Assembly: GCA_004352715.1 (NCBI GenBank)
Contig: SCFE01000001.1
Span: 3,786,738-3,850,737 of the forward strand
Source: Hofstenia miamia
Lineage: Eukaryota; Xenacoelomorpha; Acoela
Direction of reading: 5' to 3'
DNA: 64,000 nt
Position 1 is the stretch's first letter, and each line of letters starts with the position of its first letter. The position numbers were made by a program, and so were the translations under genes. The notes beneath the pieces are model-generated. The model was not told the DNA's origin, made no database searches, and saw only the letters and a list, made by a program, of their open reading frames with translations. Shown in pieces: positions 48,532 through 58,434 of the stretch.

Positions 48532-49444
48532 TGTAGAATTGGCAGTCTGCATCTATCAGCTTGAGCAGTACAAAATTGCAGAATTACCATTGCTGAGAGC
48601 AGCCCATATTCTAACAAAACAAATGAAGATTGGTATTTCACCAATTTTACTGTTGAAAAATTAAATGATATCCTTTCCAAGATGGCATTACAGGTAGCAA
48701 CCAATTCACATGCCATCTCACTGAAGCCAAGTCATCAGAATCCATCTTTACCATCTAAGGTGCTAATTGTGTGGGCCTCAAGTTTAATTTCTAGCTCAAT
48801 AAAACAAATTTAGCTCAGTGTTTTTTAACTCAGCTCATGTAAAAAAAGATATTAAATAATGTGTAATTACCACATATTCATGTATGCCAATGGCATAATA
48901 TATTTGCATTGTGTGATAGTATGTGCATGTTTGATTGATAGATTTAGTAGTTCTTTTATTCCCTATGCCTATTCATAGACTAAAGTGACCACAATATGGG
49001 CTCACATCTGTCAAGGAGCAAGTTATTGTCCCAGGCACAGCAGAGTTCCTCCCACATTATCACCTGATCTTACAAGTTTCTTATCATATTAACAATACCA
49101 GATCTAAAAGGGTTATTAAAGTAATAAAGAAAAATAAAGCAAACATTATCCAGTGAGAATGAAATTTATTTGATGTTTTCAGGAAGTAAGTTCCCTATTT
49201 ATTACAGAAAAAAGGTAAATATTTACTGTTTTACAAAAATACACTTGTGTCCCTTGCAAATTAATCAAGTAATTACACATAATCTCTAACTTGAGGGGAC
49301 AGTTACTAAATTCGAAAAACTTAAGTTTGAAAAAACAACTAATTAATAGAATCACTAAATCAAAGGTAGTAAATAGCAATGAATTAATTGGAGAGCGCCA
49401 ATAATTGCAAAATAAAATATATAGAGGCCCTGAGTGACTCTACA
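48532..49444 (-). repeat. 5' LTR of the deleted element
   Basis: The sense sequence starts TGTAGAGTCACTCAGGG and ends CCAATTCTACA, so it has TG...CA ends and is 913 bp long. It matches 45597-46247, 39121-39999 and 58435-59406. A 60-80-aa frame starting MACELVATCNAIL occurs in both LTRs, but only because the LTRs are copies. Confidence 0.85.
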
Positions 49445-50465
49445 CTATGAATAATTTTAAAGTGCACATGTGTAGTTTTCCACTGTTGGAAAAACTAGTA
49501 TTTTGAAATAACAATGTATTTATTGTTAAAGAACTTGTTATGCACACTAGTACCAGTATGTTTGTGGAATAATACGCAATGGTATTAAATATCATTAATT
49601 TTTGACATTACCCAGAAATTGTTTTATATTGAACCAGTCCCCACAAATTTTTTCCTTTTACTTTAAACTGAACTGACTCCACTTGTATGAAATAAACCTA
49701 TTTTAAATGTATGTATTAGCTTGCTAGAATAAAAATTTTACTTGTCATCATCATTTTGTATTAATGATAGAACTTGTGGTTGTACTTAAATTTCATTTTT
49801 AAAATTTTGTTGTAAATTATTTAGCATGTTTATTGATTTCTATTAACATAAAAATGTTTATCTGCAGAGTTTGCCAGTACATTCATACATAACTTTAATT
49901 TTTTGCAATTTAAATGTTGGAAGAATTATCTTTATGTGCAGGGTGATATAAATTGACTGTAGAAGTCATCTTGTCAAATGGAGTTTATTGATGTGTATTC
50001 TTTTATTCAAATAGTAATTTTATCTTCCAACTACATAATGTAATTTGTAGAATGCCTTAAAATGGGTATTTACATGTGATAATGCATACTGACATTTTAT
50101 CTTGTGAAAAAATTTTGTGTTGTTAAGAAAATTGATAGATTTTCCAAATGTATTTACTAAGGATTGCAGCAATGTGAAATTCCAAGTCCTACAGAGAGTG
50201 AGTATTTGTTTCTGTGATGGAACTTGTGCTTATAATTAAATTTCATTCATAAACATTTGTGTTAAATTATTTTCACATTTATTGATTTTCATTAATATAA
50301 AAAATTTTTTCTGCAGACTTTGTCATTACATTCATGCATATCTTTCATTAATAGATTCTTTGGTATTTAATGTGTTAATTGATGTTTATTATATATTTTG
50401 TGAAATCTGTTAAGCAAATAGTAAAGTTTATCCTTCAACTACAGAATGTAATTTTGTAGAATGCC
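49445..50465. other. CpG-poor spacer between two LTR elements
   Basis: No gene. Two stretches (about 49760-50060 and 50215-50465) are diverged copies of one AT-rich repeat, sharing attgattt(c/t)(t/c)attaa, tctgcaga and cttcaactacagaatg-like words. The young LTR element is inserted at the end of the second copy. Confidence 0.5.
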
Positions 50466-50469
50466 TTAA

Positions 50470-51612
50470 TGTAACATCCTCCACCTAGCTTATTACGCCG
50501 TGTCTAATTACTGATAATGAGTGCTTGGGTAAATCGCGGGTGAGGTGTTACCAAGTTGTTGAACCATCAGACCTTTCTCTCTTATTAACTAGTTATGTTA
50601 ATCAAATAATTGAGTATTGACTATCACTGTTTAGGTGACAGAGCATTACGATGTTTCCTCTTCAGTTCTTCCATGGGCTACTGCCCGAAGCCGATCTCCA
50701 CAAGACAGCTCCTCTCCTTCTGTAACGATGGTTGAGTCCACGGCACCACCTCAGCTCAACTGGAATTAATTATGTGTACCTTACGTTAGCTTAGTGCGTG
50801 CACTCAAGTAAAGTTGTAACTGACTTAAACTCAATTTTGTAAAGTGTTTGTTGTTTTGATTTAATAAAGCAACCGGGCATTGACACTAACTGCATTTGCA
50901 TAATATTAAAAATAGCCATTACTGTAAAACTATAGGCTTAAACATTTAAGTAATAAGATTGCAGTTTCCTATACCTACATTTACTAGTACTACATGTAAA
51001 GTCATTTATCAGGTCAATTATAGTCGAGTCTCCTACATTTAAGAATATATAAATATCCCTAAGTGTCGACTATCCAGTCGTTTCAAGCATTGATTATTTT
51101 CTACATGTATTGATCGATAGTCAGACTAGGCAAGAATCGAAAAACTCCTAACCGTAACATAAGTGCGGTTTCGTGACTGGCACAAGGACCCTGAGAATCG
51201 ATCCCGTGATGGAATCCAGCCACTACTTGACACAACTTGCCTAGCTGCACATTTTATTAAATAATCAAACCAGATAAGAGTAGAAATGAAAATTAAATAA
51301 ACTCCGAAGAATTTATTGTTCATCAAAAATCAAAGCAATTTATAAAATTTCTGCAAAAGTACCTGCCAATTTTAAATTTCAAATGATTCATCTGCCAATA
51401 TGGCTGTTCCAACATAAGCGTTATTTTGCTCAATTTAATTTGTCAAATATTTCTTGATCAGCTCACAAGTTTTCTTATTTTGAACAATATTAAATCTTAG
51501 TTGCATCTTACAAAAATAACTAAAGATCATTAACTAAATTTTTACAATTAATTTTAATTAATATTAATCATTCGACGTTGTTCAGCTTAGTTGCTTTTTG
51601 GATGATGCTACA
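50470..51612 (-). repeat. 3' LTR of the young element
   Basis: The sense sequence starts TGTAGCATCATCC and ends GGTGGAGGATGTTACA, 1143 bp with TG...CA ends. On the plus strand a 9-bp inverted repeat, CTAGGCAAG/CTTGCCTAG, brackets about 51126-51244. Confidence 0.85.
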
Positions 51613-52420
51613 CGCCCTCCTCAGCTTGCGTTAGGGACAGCACAGGTCGTTCCCCATGCACGAGAGTGTCCGCTCTGCGTATAAGTGACTCCGCCTCAGC
51701 TTCTTCCCACGTTATTGTCGCGTATTCTGGTTGTTTTGACATTTTTAGTACTGCCTCACGTTCAGTTGTGACGGTATTTGCGTATTTCAAGAACTGAGTT
51801 TCTCTGATATTTTCCGCTATCAGTGTTAGTTGTCACAGCTCATTCATTTTCTGTGAGAAAATTCCAAAATATTTTTTGTATAGACTGATGCCTTTTAATG
51901 CTATTAAAAGTGTCATTTGAGCATCTGCTTTGCAAGTGTGTGCTAAATCTGCTCTCATCTGCGTATTTGGGTAGAAGAATGTAAACACCTTCCGTAAACT
52001 GCGCGTGTTTGCCACGTCCTTATAGAAGAAGCTAATATTCTCCACTACTTCCTGTTCCGATATATCGCCAGGATCGTTTTTTCCAATCCGCATCATCGTT
52101 ACGATCTCCACACGTTTCGTTACATCATAGTAACGGTAATTTTGCTCCCACAGGTCGGTCCATACTATATCATTCACTCCCGAAAATAATATGACTGCTC
52201 ACGGTTGTCGTAGCTCGATTTCTCTCCTCAGCTCTTGGAGTTGAATATGTATCGCTTCCCCTTCTGTGTATAGTTGATCTGGGGTTATTGTTCCTTCAAT
52301 ATAGATACGTTCCTTGTTGTCGTTATCCAATAATATCTTTTTCGTTTTCCTATAGTCTTCACGTTGTATCATTTCCATGGCTTTACTCTGAGAATTTACA
52401 TACGATTTATATTTGTGCAA
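51608..52420 (-). CDS. Unrecognised frame C-D-E of the young element, with two in-frame TGA
   Basis: A single frame runs from 52420 to a TAG at 51608-51610, broken only by TGA at 52199 and TGA at 51833. The three open pieces are 73, 114 and 60 residues. Landmarks: EREDYRKTKK-like basic start, IQLQELRREIELRQP, then NDIVWTDLWEQNYRYYDVTK, KADAQMTLLIALKGISLYKK, and the acidic end TWEEAEAESLIRRADTL. The last codons overlap the polypurine tract. No family recognised. Each TGA could derive from CGA by one C-to-T change, or could be read through. Confidence 0.55.
51613..51630 (-). promoter_or_regulatory. Polypurine tract of the young element
   Basis: The sense sequence AAGCTGAGGAGGGCG directly abuts the TG of the 3' LTR. 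This is the standard position of the plus-strand primer in reverse transcription. It also encodes the last residues of the final frame. Confidence 0.75.
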
Positions 52421-52528
52421 AAATGTCTTAGCTGGACTGGACCTCTTTCGGGAGTCTCCATCTTGGCAGTACCATGGGTATTGCTATTGTTTTTGGCGGC
52501 GTACACAATAAGATCTTTATATCAATTA

Positions 52529-53319
52529 NNNNNNNNNNNNNNNNNNNNNNNNNNNNNNNNNNNNNNNNNNNNNNNNNNNNNNNNNNNNNNNNNNNNNNNN
52601 NNNNNNNNNNNNNNNNNNNNNNNNNNNNNNNNNNNNNNNNNNNNNNNNNNNNNNNNNNNNNNNNNNNNNNNNNNNNNNNNNNNNNNNNNNNNNNNNNNNN
52701 NNNNNNNNNNNNNNNNNNNNNNNNNNNNNNNNNNNNNNNNNNNNNNNNNNNNNNNNNNNNNNNNNNNNNNNNNNNNNNNNNNNNNNNNNNNNNNNNNNNN
52801 NNNNNNNNNNNNNNNNNNNNNNNNNNNNNNNNNNNNNNNNNNNNNNNNNNNNNNNNNNNNNNNNNNNNNNNNNNNNNNNNNNNNNNNNNNNNNNNNNNNN
52901 NNNNNNNNNNNNNNNNNNNNNNNNNNNNNNNNNNNNNNNNNNNNNNNNNNNNNNNNNNNNNNNNNNNNNNNNNNNNNNNNNNNNNNNNNNNNNNNNNNNN
53001 NNNNNNNNNNNNNNNNNNNNNNNNNNNNNNNNNNNNNNNNNNNNNNNNNNNNNNNNNNNNNNNNNNNNNNNNNNNNNNNNNNNNNNNNNNNNNNNNNNNN
53101 NNNNNNNNNNNNNNNNNNNNNNNNNNNNNNNNNNNNNNNNNNNNNNNNNNNNNNNNNNNNNNNNNNNNNNNNNNNNNNNNNNNNNNNNNNNNNNNNNNNN
53201 NNNNNNNNNNNNNNNNNNNNNNNNNNNNNNNNNNNNNNNNNNNNNNNNNNNNNNNNNNNNNNNNNNNNNNNNNNNNNNNNNNNNNNNNNNNNNNNNNNNN
53301 NNNNNNNNNNNNNNNNNNN
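52529..53319. other. Assembly gap, 791 N
   Basis: It interrupts the extra coding region of the young element. Open frames across it are artefacts. Confidence 0.95.
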
Positions 53320-53617
53320 TTATCTTTCTTGTGGTTATCCATGGCTGGTTGGGGAGTTGTTTTAATCTTGTTTCTGAAGTCGCACCCCACATGTACTTTC
53401 GCATCGGCTCCTCAAATATTTGTATTTCGCTCAGGCATATTCCTGTTATGTTTGCAAGCTCCACTATTGATATCCTTCCTGTTGGGTGGTATTTTGTTAT
53501 CAGCCTACTTACTAATTTTTCTATTGTCTGCATTGGTTTCTCGTTTTTATTCGGCAATTCCGTCTTTTCAATGTGGCCTTTTAATATCCAATTTTTCGTT
53601 TGTGTATTCATCGGTGA
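53320..53617 (-). CDS. Unrecognised ORF B of the young element, partial
   Basis: It follows ORF A in the same frame after a TGA and a TAA (53618-53620). From ATG 53611 it encodes about 97 residues, including IEKLVSRLITKYHPTGRIS and ELANITGICLSEIQIFEE, and runs into the 791-N gap. No family recognised. Confidence 0.5.
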
Positions 53618-53704
53618 TTACGCGATTTCAAATTTCTTTGCTTTTGTCAGTTTCACCCTTTGGTTTCTTCCTGAGGGTAACCTGAGGTCTTTTTCTTCCG
53701 TGAG

Positions 53705-55079
53705 TCATATCGCTAGCAACCATGCGGACGTCCTATATCTGATCTCTGGCGCGTTCTTCTCCTCCAATATCAATTTGCGGAAGTCTTTCTTTGTATTTAA
53801 TTCATATGCTCTGTTGATTTCCGATAGTACCATTTCCACCNGCTAGCAACCATGCGGACGTCCTATATCTGATCTCCGGCGCGTTCTTCTCCTCCAATAT
53901 CAATTTGCAGAAGTCCTTCTTTGTATTTAATTCATATGCTCTGTTGATTTCCGATAGTACCATTTCCACCGTTTTGTGGTATTTTCGTGCTGGTGCTTCT
54001 ATTTTTATTTCGGGCCATGATTCCTCCATTTTCTTTTGCAGTTTCATGTTCGTCCAGACTTTTTGGATTTCTTCTAAGTGTTCCTGGCTTTGTGTCATGC
54101 TGCATTTAATGAATAGTGTCATGGCTTTTTCTAATCCTTCAGTCTGTTGCAGCATTTCCGCTGTTTTTGTCTGTTGGAAGAGATCTATAGCTATGCTCTG
54201 ATCTATCATTATGCCGTATATCTGGGCCCAATATTCAATCTGTAAATCAAAACGAATTATCTCAGAGATCGTAAAGTCTTTCTTTTCCCATGGGAAAAAA
54301 CCTTCTGCTCTCAATACCATGTCTTTTAAGAAACTTAGTAATTCTTGTAGATTTTCTTTCATTGCTATGACGACTATTCTTACTTTTTGTACTCTCGCCA
54401 TCCTCACCGTTTGATTGATTTGTTTCTGTAAGTGTTTGGTATATTCCTTTTCCCTTAGGACGTGTATGACCATTAGATTTTCCTCGTCTATATTTATCTC
54501 TGGAATCTTTGCTATCTGCTCTTTGTACGCCATTACTATTTGCTCTTTGTACGCCATTAGTGCTTGCACTGTTTCCAATGTGAAGTCTTCGTTGAATGTC
54601 ATATGGATCGTGCTTCTCATGTATGGCCTATCTATCGTTTCATTCAATTCTCGAGGGTAGCTTAGTAATACGTTCACTTTGGGCCAATTGTCCGCATCTA
54701 GTAGGATCGGCAGATTGCTCCCTTCCATCTTAGCAGTTTTTCTTATCAATGTTTTTGTTTCCAGGGATAATTTTTCGAACGCATTGTGCCGCATTTTCGT
54801 GGTTGCCATAAAATAGGGGTGCAACGTTTCCCCGTCAATTTTGGACATTCGTTTCTCGCGCTCTCTAGATCTTATTGTATGCTCCGATGTTGTCTCCGAG
54901 GAGATTTCTATTTGCCTCATCCGTAAAGGCAATCTGCTGGTGCTCGGCTCGCAGTCCATGGGCTGTGAACCTGTGCCGCTGGTGTCAACTGAGTTGCCCT
55001 TGAATCAGCTATCAGTTACAACCCACGATACTTGACCAGCCGTGGTTCCAGTGGAGATACCTTCAGCGTTGAATTGCCT
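53705..55079 (-). CDS. Unrecognised ORF A downstream of the pol position
   Basis: From ATG 54959 (MDCEPSTSRLPLRMRQIEIS) the frame encodes about 370 residues, ending AWLLAI at a TGA (53705-53707) once the assembly duplication at 53712-53841 is discounted. It is hydrophilic and mostly helical-looking, with no membrane segment, signal peptide or pol motif. It contains an 8-residue tandem repeat, MAYKEQIV/MAYKEQIA. The frame is open upstream to the gap except for one TGA 16 codons before the ATG. The position after pol is where an envelope gene could sit, but the protein does not look like one. Function unknown. It may be a dUTPase/integrase-free accessory protein, but nothing visible supports a name. 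Confidence 0.6.
53712..53970. repeat. Assembly duplication around a lone n
   Basis: 53712-53840 and 53842-53970 are the same 129 bases with three differences, separated by one n. This looks like two haplotype contig ends placed side by side. It artificially lengthens the ORF. Confidence 0.85.
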
Positions 55080-56079
55080 NNNNNNNNNNNNNNNNNNNNN
55101 NNNNNNNNNNNNNNNNNNNNNNNNNNNNNNNNNNNNNNNNNNNNNNNNNNNNNNNNNNNNNNNNNNNNNNNNNNNNNNNNNNNNNNNNNNNNNNNNNNNN
55201 NNNNNNNNNNNNNNNNNNNNNNNNNNNNNNNNNNNNNNNNNNNNNNNNNNNNNNNNNNNNNNNNNNNNNNNNNNNNNNNNNNNNNNNNNNNNNNNNNNNN
55301 NNNNNNNNNNNNNNNNNNNNNNNNNNNNNNNNNNNNNNNNNNNNNNNNNNNNNNNNNNNNNNNNNNNNNNNNNNNNNNNNNNNNNNNNNNNNNNNNNNNN
55401 NNNNNNNNNNNNNNNNNNNNNNNNNNNNNNNNNNNNNNNNNNNNNNNNNNNNNNNNNNNNNNNNNNNNNNNNNNNNNNNNNNNNNNNNNNNNNNNNNNNN
55501 NNNNNNNNNNNNNNNNNNNNNNNNNNNNNNNNNNNNNNNNNNNNNNNNNNNNNNNNNNNNNNNNNNNNNNNNNNNNNNNNNNNNNNNNNNNNNNNNNNNN
55601 NNNNNNNNNNNNNNNNNNNNNNNNNNNNNNNNNNNNNNNNNNNNNNNNNNNNNNNNNNNNNNNNNNNNNNNNNNNNNNNNNNNNNNNNNNNNNNNNNNNN
55701 NNNNNNNNNNNNNNNNNNNNNNNNNNNNNNNNNNNNNNNNNNNNNNNNNNNNNNNNNNNNNNNNNNNNNNNNNNNNNNNNNNNNNNNNNNNNNNNNNNNN
55801 NNNNNNNNNNNNNNNNNNNNNNNNNNNNNNNNNNNNNNNNNNNNNNNNNNNNNNNNNNNNNNNNNNNNNNNNNNNNNNNNNNNNNNNNNNNNNNNNNNNN
55901 NNNNNNNNNNNNNNNNNNNNNNNNNNNNNNNNNNNNNNNNNNNNNNNNNNNNNNNNNNNNNNNNNNNNNNNNNNNNNNNNNNNNNNNNNNNNNNNNNNNN
56001 NNNNNNNNNNNNNNNNNNNNNNNNNNNNNNNNNNNNNNNNNNNNNNNNNNNNNNNNNNNNNNNNNNNNNNNNNNNNNNN
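55080..56079. other. Assembly gap of exactly 1000 N within the young LTR element
   Basis: The gap lies where protease, reverse transcriptase, RNase H and integrase are expected. A complete pol needs about 3 kb, so the placeholder size is probably too small. Confidence 0.9.
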
Positions 56080-56340
56080 ATACCCCTGTTCTTCTCTGAT
56101 CATGTTTATTTGTTTGTGGCACTCATCTTTCCTGTGCCCCTTTTTCCCGCAATTGTAACATTTAATGTCTTTCTCACGAACCTTCTTCATTTTTCCATCT
56201 CTAGTCTTTATTTTTATCGTCTTCTCTTGTTTGTCAGCCTCATATGTTTTCGTTGTATTTTTCGGCTTGAGGTTGTTCCTCCAGTATGGCGCTTCTCTAT
56301 GCCAGGCTGCTTTTTTGTTTATCCTCGCGTTGTTTTCAAT
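56080..56340 (-). CDS. Gag nucleocapsid part with CCHC zinc knuckle, partial
   Basis: Shifted relative to the capsid frame, this frame is open from about 56340 (ENNARINKKAAWHREAPYW). It carries KDIKCYNCGKKGHRKDECHK at about 56165-56110, a perfect CX2CX4HX4C retroviral-type zinc knuckle that binds RNA. It runs into the 1000-N gap. Upstream sequence is lysine-rich, as usual for nucleocapsid. Confidence 0.8.
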
Positions 56341-56854
56341 TGTCGTCTACGTCGCACTTAATTTCAAACTGTGCTCTTATGTTATCAGGCATCCCCTTAC
56401 AAATATGCAAAAAGAGATCATACTTCGAATATTGGTTCTCCCTTGAGCTAAGTGTGACTAGTCTTTCAACCTGCTGTATGTAATTGTGGATATCGTCTGT
56501 CTTTTTCATCTTTGTTCCGTTTAAGATTATCTGATATTGGTTCTTAAAACTTTCATTTCCATAGTATTCTATGAAGTCGCCAATTAACAATTTGTAATCC
56601 GTTTTTGTCTCAGGGTCTAACAGCAGATAGTGCTGTGCTGCCGCTCCTGTCAAATATAAGGGAAATCTTGCCGCTGCCGAGTGTTGGCTCACCTTTCTCT
56701 CTGCCATCGTCAGCTCAAACATCTGGAGCCATTCTCCGAACGTTGGATTATAGCCGTCCACTCTGCTGTTGAATTTTGGTAGCGTAGCCTTGCAGGGGAT
56801 CATATCGTTTCCCACCTCCTGGTTTAATATCAAGTTGTTATATTTCGGTTTCAT
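56336..56854 (-). CDS. Gag capsid-like region of the young element
   Basis: 172 residues from ATG 56854. It shares a clear set of blocks with the Gag of the CpG-poor family: LPKFNSRVDG, EWLQMFELTMAERK, then LLLDPETKTDYKLLIGDFIE, IHNYIQQVERLVTLS and YSKYDLFLHICKGMP, ending KCDVDDN. Gag assembles the particle that packages element RNA. The frame stops at TGA (56336) just before the zinc-knuckle frame, which is shifted by one base, so either a one-base indel or a frameshift site lies at about 56340. Confidence 0.8.
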   Translation of the reverse strand: MKPKYNNLILNQEVGNDMIPCKATLPKFNSRVDGYNPTFGEWLQMFELTMAERKVSQHSAAARFPLYLTGAAAQHYLLLDPETKTDYKLLIGDFIEYYGNESFKNQYQIILNGTKMKKTDDIHNYIQQVERLVTLSSRENQYSKYDLFLHICKGMPDNIRAQFEIKCDVDDN

Positions 56855-56989
56855 GTTTCTTGTTGTTGCTTCTTCTTTCCGTAACTGCGCGGTTATTGCT
56901 TCTTTGATTTCCTCAACGAATTTTTTCTTCTCTATCTCATTCTCATCTTCTGAAGAGTCCTCTGATATGTTGTCATGGGTTGGTGAAGT

Positions 56990-57452
56990 TCATAGCTCCC
57001 GTTCTTTCCTGCCTACGACTTGGAAATTGTGGGATTGTATTTTTTCCTGTTCATCCTTATTCAGCTGCAATAGCCTCACCCTGTCCTTTAGTTGAGCTAT
57101 TTCTTCCTGTCTCAGATCCTTATCTTCGACCAATCGCCTGTTTTCTATTTCCATCAAGTCATGTTGTAAGTGTGCAGATTGTTCATCTCTGTTTGCCTCG
57201 AGTCGAGTTATTTGACCTTTGAGTTGTAGTATCTCTGTGGCTTGTATATCATTATCCTGTATCAACTGCCGGTTTGTCCTTTCTAACATCTTATTCTTGT
57301 CTTGCAGGAGTTGATTTTGTTTGAGGAATCTGCTGTTCGATTCTGTTAGCTGTTTTGTAAGTGACTTGATTTCACTTTGGAACACTTCGCTCTGTCCGAT
57401 TAATCTGGTGTCCATGTCAATTTGGATATTCCTAATTGTCTCCGCACTTGCT
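56990..57452 (-). pseudogene. Coiled-coil N-terminal region of the young element's Gag frame
   Basis: The region encodes about 154 residues of heptad-rich sequence (EIKSLTKQLTESNSRFLKQN, then EILQLKGQITRLEANRDEQ). It ends in a TGA after RKEREL at 56990. Beyond that TGA the same frame continues through an acidic stretch (ISEDSSEDENEIEKKK) into the Gag at 56854, so one codon separates the two. The N terminus is in the gap. Confidence 0.65.
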
Positions 57453-57944
57453 NNNNNNNNNNNNNNNNNNNNNNNNNNNNNNNNNNNNNNNNNNNNNNNN
57501 NNNNNNNNNNNNNNNNNNNNNNNNNNNNNNNNNNNNNNNNNNNNNNNNNNNNNNNNNNNNNNNNNNNNNNNNNNNNNNNNNNNNNNNNNNNNNNNNNNNN
57601 NNNNNNNNNNNNNNNNNNNNNNNNNNNNNNNNNNNNNNNNNNNNNNNNNNNNNNNNNNNNNNNNNNNNNNNNNNNNNNNNNNNNNNNNNNNNNNNNNNNN
57701 NNNNNNNNNNNNNNNNNNNNNNNNNNNNNNNNNNNNNNNNNNNNNNNNNNNNNNNNNNNNNNNNNNNNNNNNNNNNNNNNNNNNNNNNNNNNNNNNNNNN
57801 NNNNNNNNNNNNNNNNNNNNNNNNNNNNNNNNNNNNNNNNNNNNNNNNNNNNNNNNNNNNNNNNNNNNNNNNNNNNNNNNNNNNNNNNNNNNNNNNNNNN
57901 NNNNNNNNNNNNNNNNNNNNNNNNNNNNNNNNNNNNNNNNNNNN
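57453..57944. other. Assembly gap, 492 N
   Basis: It hides most of the 5' LTR, the primer-binding site and the Gag start of the young element. Confidence 0.95.
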
Positions 57945-58096
57945 GCTAACAAGTTTTCTTATTTTGAACAATATTAAAGCTTAGTTGCATCTTACAAAAA
58001 TAACTAAAGATCATTAACTAAATTTTTACAATTAATTTTAATTAATATTAATCATTCGACGTTGTTCAGCTTAGTTGCTTTTTGGATGATGCTACA
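57945..58096 (-). repeat. 5' LTR of the young element, start only
   Basis: These 152 bases match 51461-51612 with two differences. The rest of this LTR lies in the adjacent gap, which at 492 N is shorter than the missing about 990 bases plus leader, so the gap size is wrong. Confidence 0.85.
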
Positions 58097-58100
58097 TTAA

Positions 58101-58434
58101 CATGGCTATTTATGTGCCATATTATATAATAACAAAACTATTAATGCTTCAGAATATGGAAATAAAATCTGAATATTCAATAAAAAACAATCAAAGTTAA
58201 GTGTATGTACACTATTCTTACTCATTTTTTAAAGTTTATACTAATACTGTCATAAAAATTAAATTTTGTTAAATGTCTATGATGAAAAGATATATTTATT
58301 GTAACACATTATTTAGTTTTTACAGTAATTCAAGTGGTGATGGTTGAATTTATTCAACAATGTAAGCTTTTTATAAGTTAATATTACTAACTTTCTTTCA
58401 TGTGATTATGAATTTTTTTATAAAATTTCATAAT
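58101..58434. other. CpG-poor spacer between two LTR elements
   Basis: AT-rich sequence with no gene or recognisable repeat. Confidence 0.5.

Larger units (their letters stand above)
45597..49444 (-). mobile_element. Internally deleted LTR retrotransposon (Ty3/Gypsy-type gag), CpG-poor
   Basis: Sense is the minus strand. The 5' LTR is 48532-49444. The 3' LTR survives as 45597-46247 only. A 4-bp duplication, CTAT, flanks the element at 45593-45596 and 49445-49448. After the 5' LTR comes a primer-binding-site candidate, then decayed gag frames to about 46270. There the sequence jumps into the middle of the 3' LTR, so pol and the first about 257 bases of the 3' LTR are deleted. The two LTRs differ by about eight substitutions and one small indel over about 650 bases. 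Confidence 0.85.
50470..58096 (-). mobile_element. Young Ty3/Gypsy-like LTR retrotransposon with extra coding region, CpG-rich
   Basis: Sense is the minus strand. TTAA flanks the element at 50466-50469 and 58097-58100. The 3' LTR is complete at 50470-51612; the 5' LTR is visible only as 57945-58096. Over about 150 shared bases they differ at two positions, so insertion is recent. Internal order in sense: coiled-coil region, Gag, zinc knuckle, 1000-N gap (pol presumably lost here), then unrecognised coding sequence to a polypurine tract GAGGAGGGCG abutting the 3' LTR. Gaps of 492, 1000 and 791 N hide the primer site, pol and part of the extra region. Base composition differs sharply from both flanks. 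Confidence 0.85.

Noticed and set aside
45593-48716. A repeated 60-80-aa minus-strand protein starting MACELVATCNAIL
   Set aside because: It occurs in both LTRs of one element, so its repetition follows from LTR identity. It has no family features and is probably a chance frame.
51126-51250. tRNA-like or SINE-like segment in the 3' LTR (inverted CTAGGCAAG ends and a GGGATCGATTCTC word resembling a B box)
   Set aside because: No A box at proper spacing and no cloverleaf could be formed by eye. It lies within the LTR and is better explained as LTR structure.
52364-57984. Long plus- and minus-strand frames spanning the N runs at 52529, 55080 and 57453
   Set aside because: The frames exist only because N is translated as X. 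Only the real-sequence parts on the minus strand were kept.
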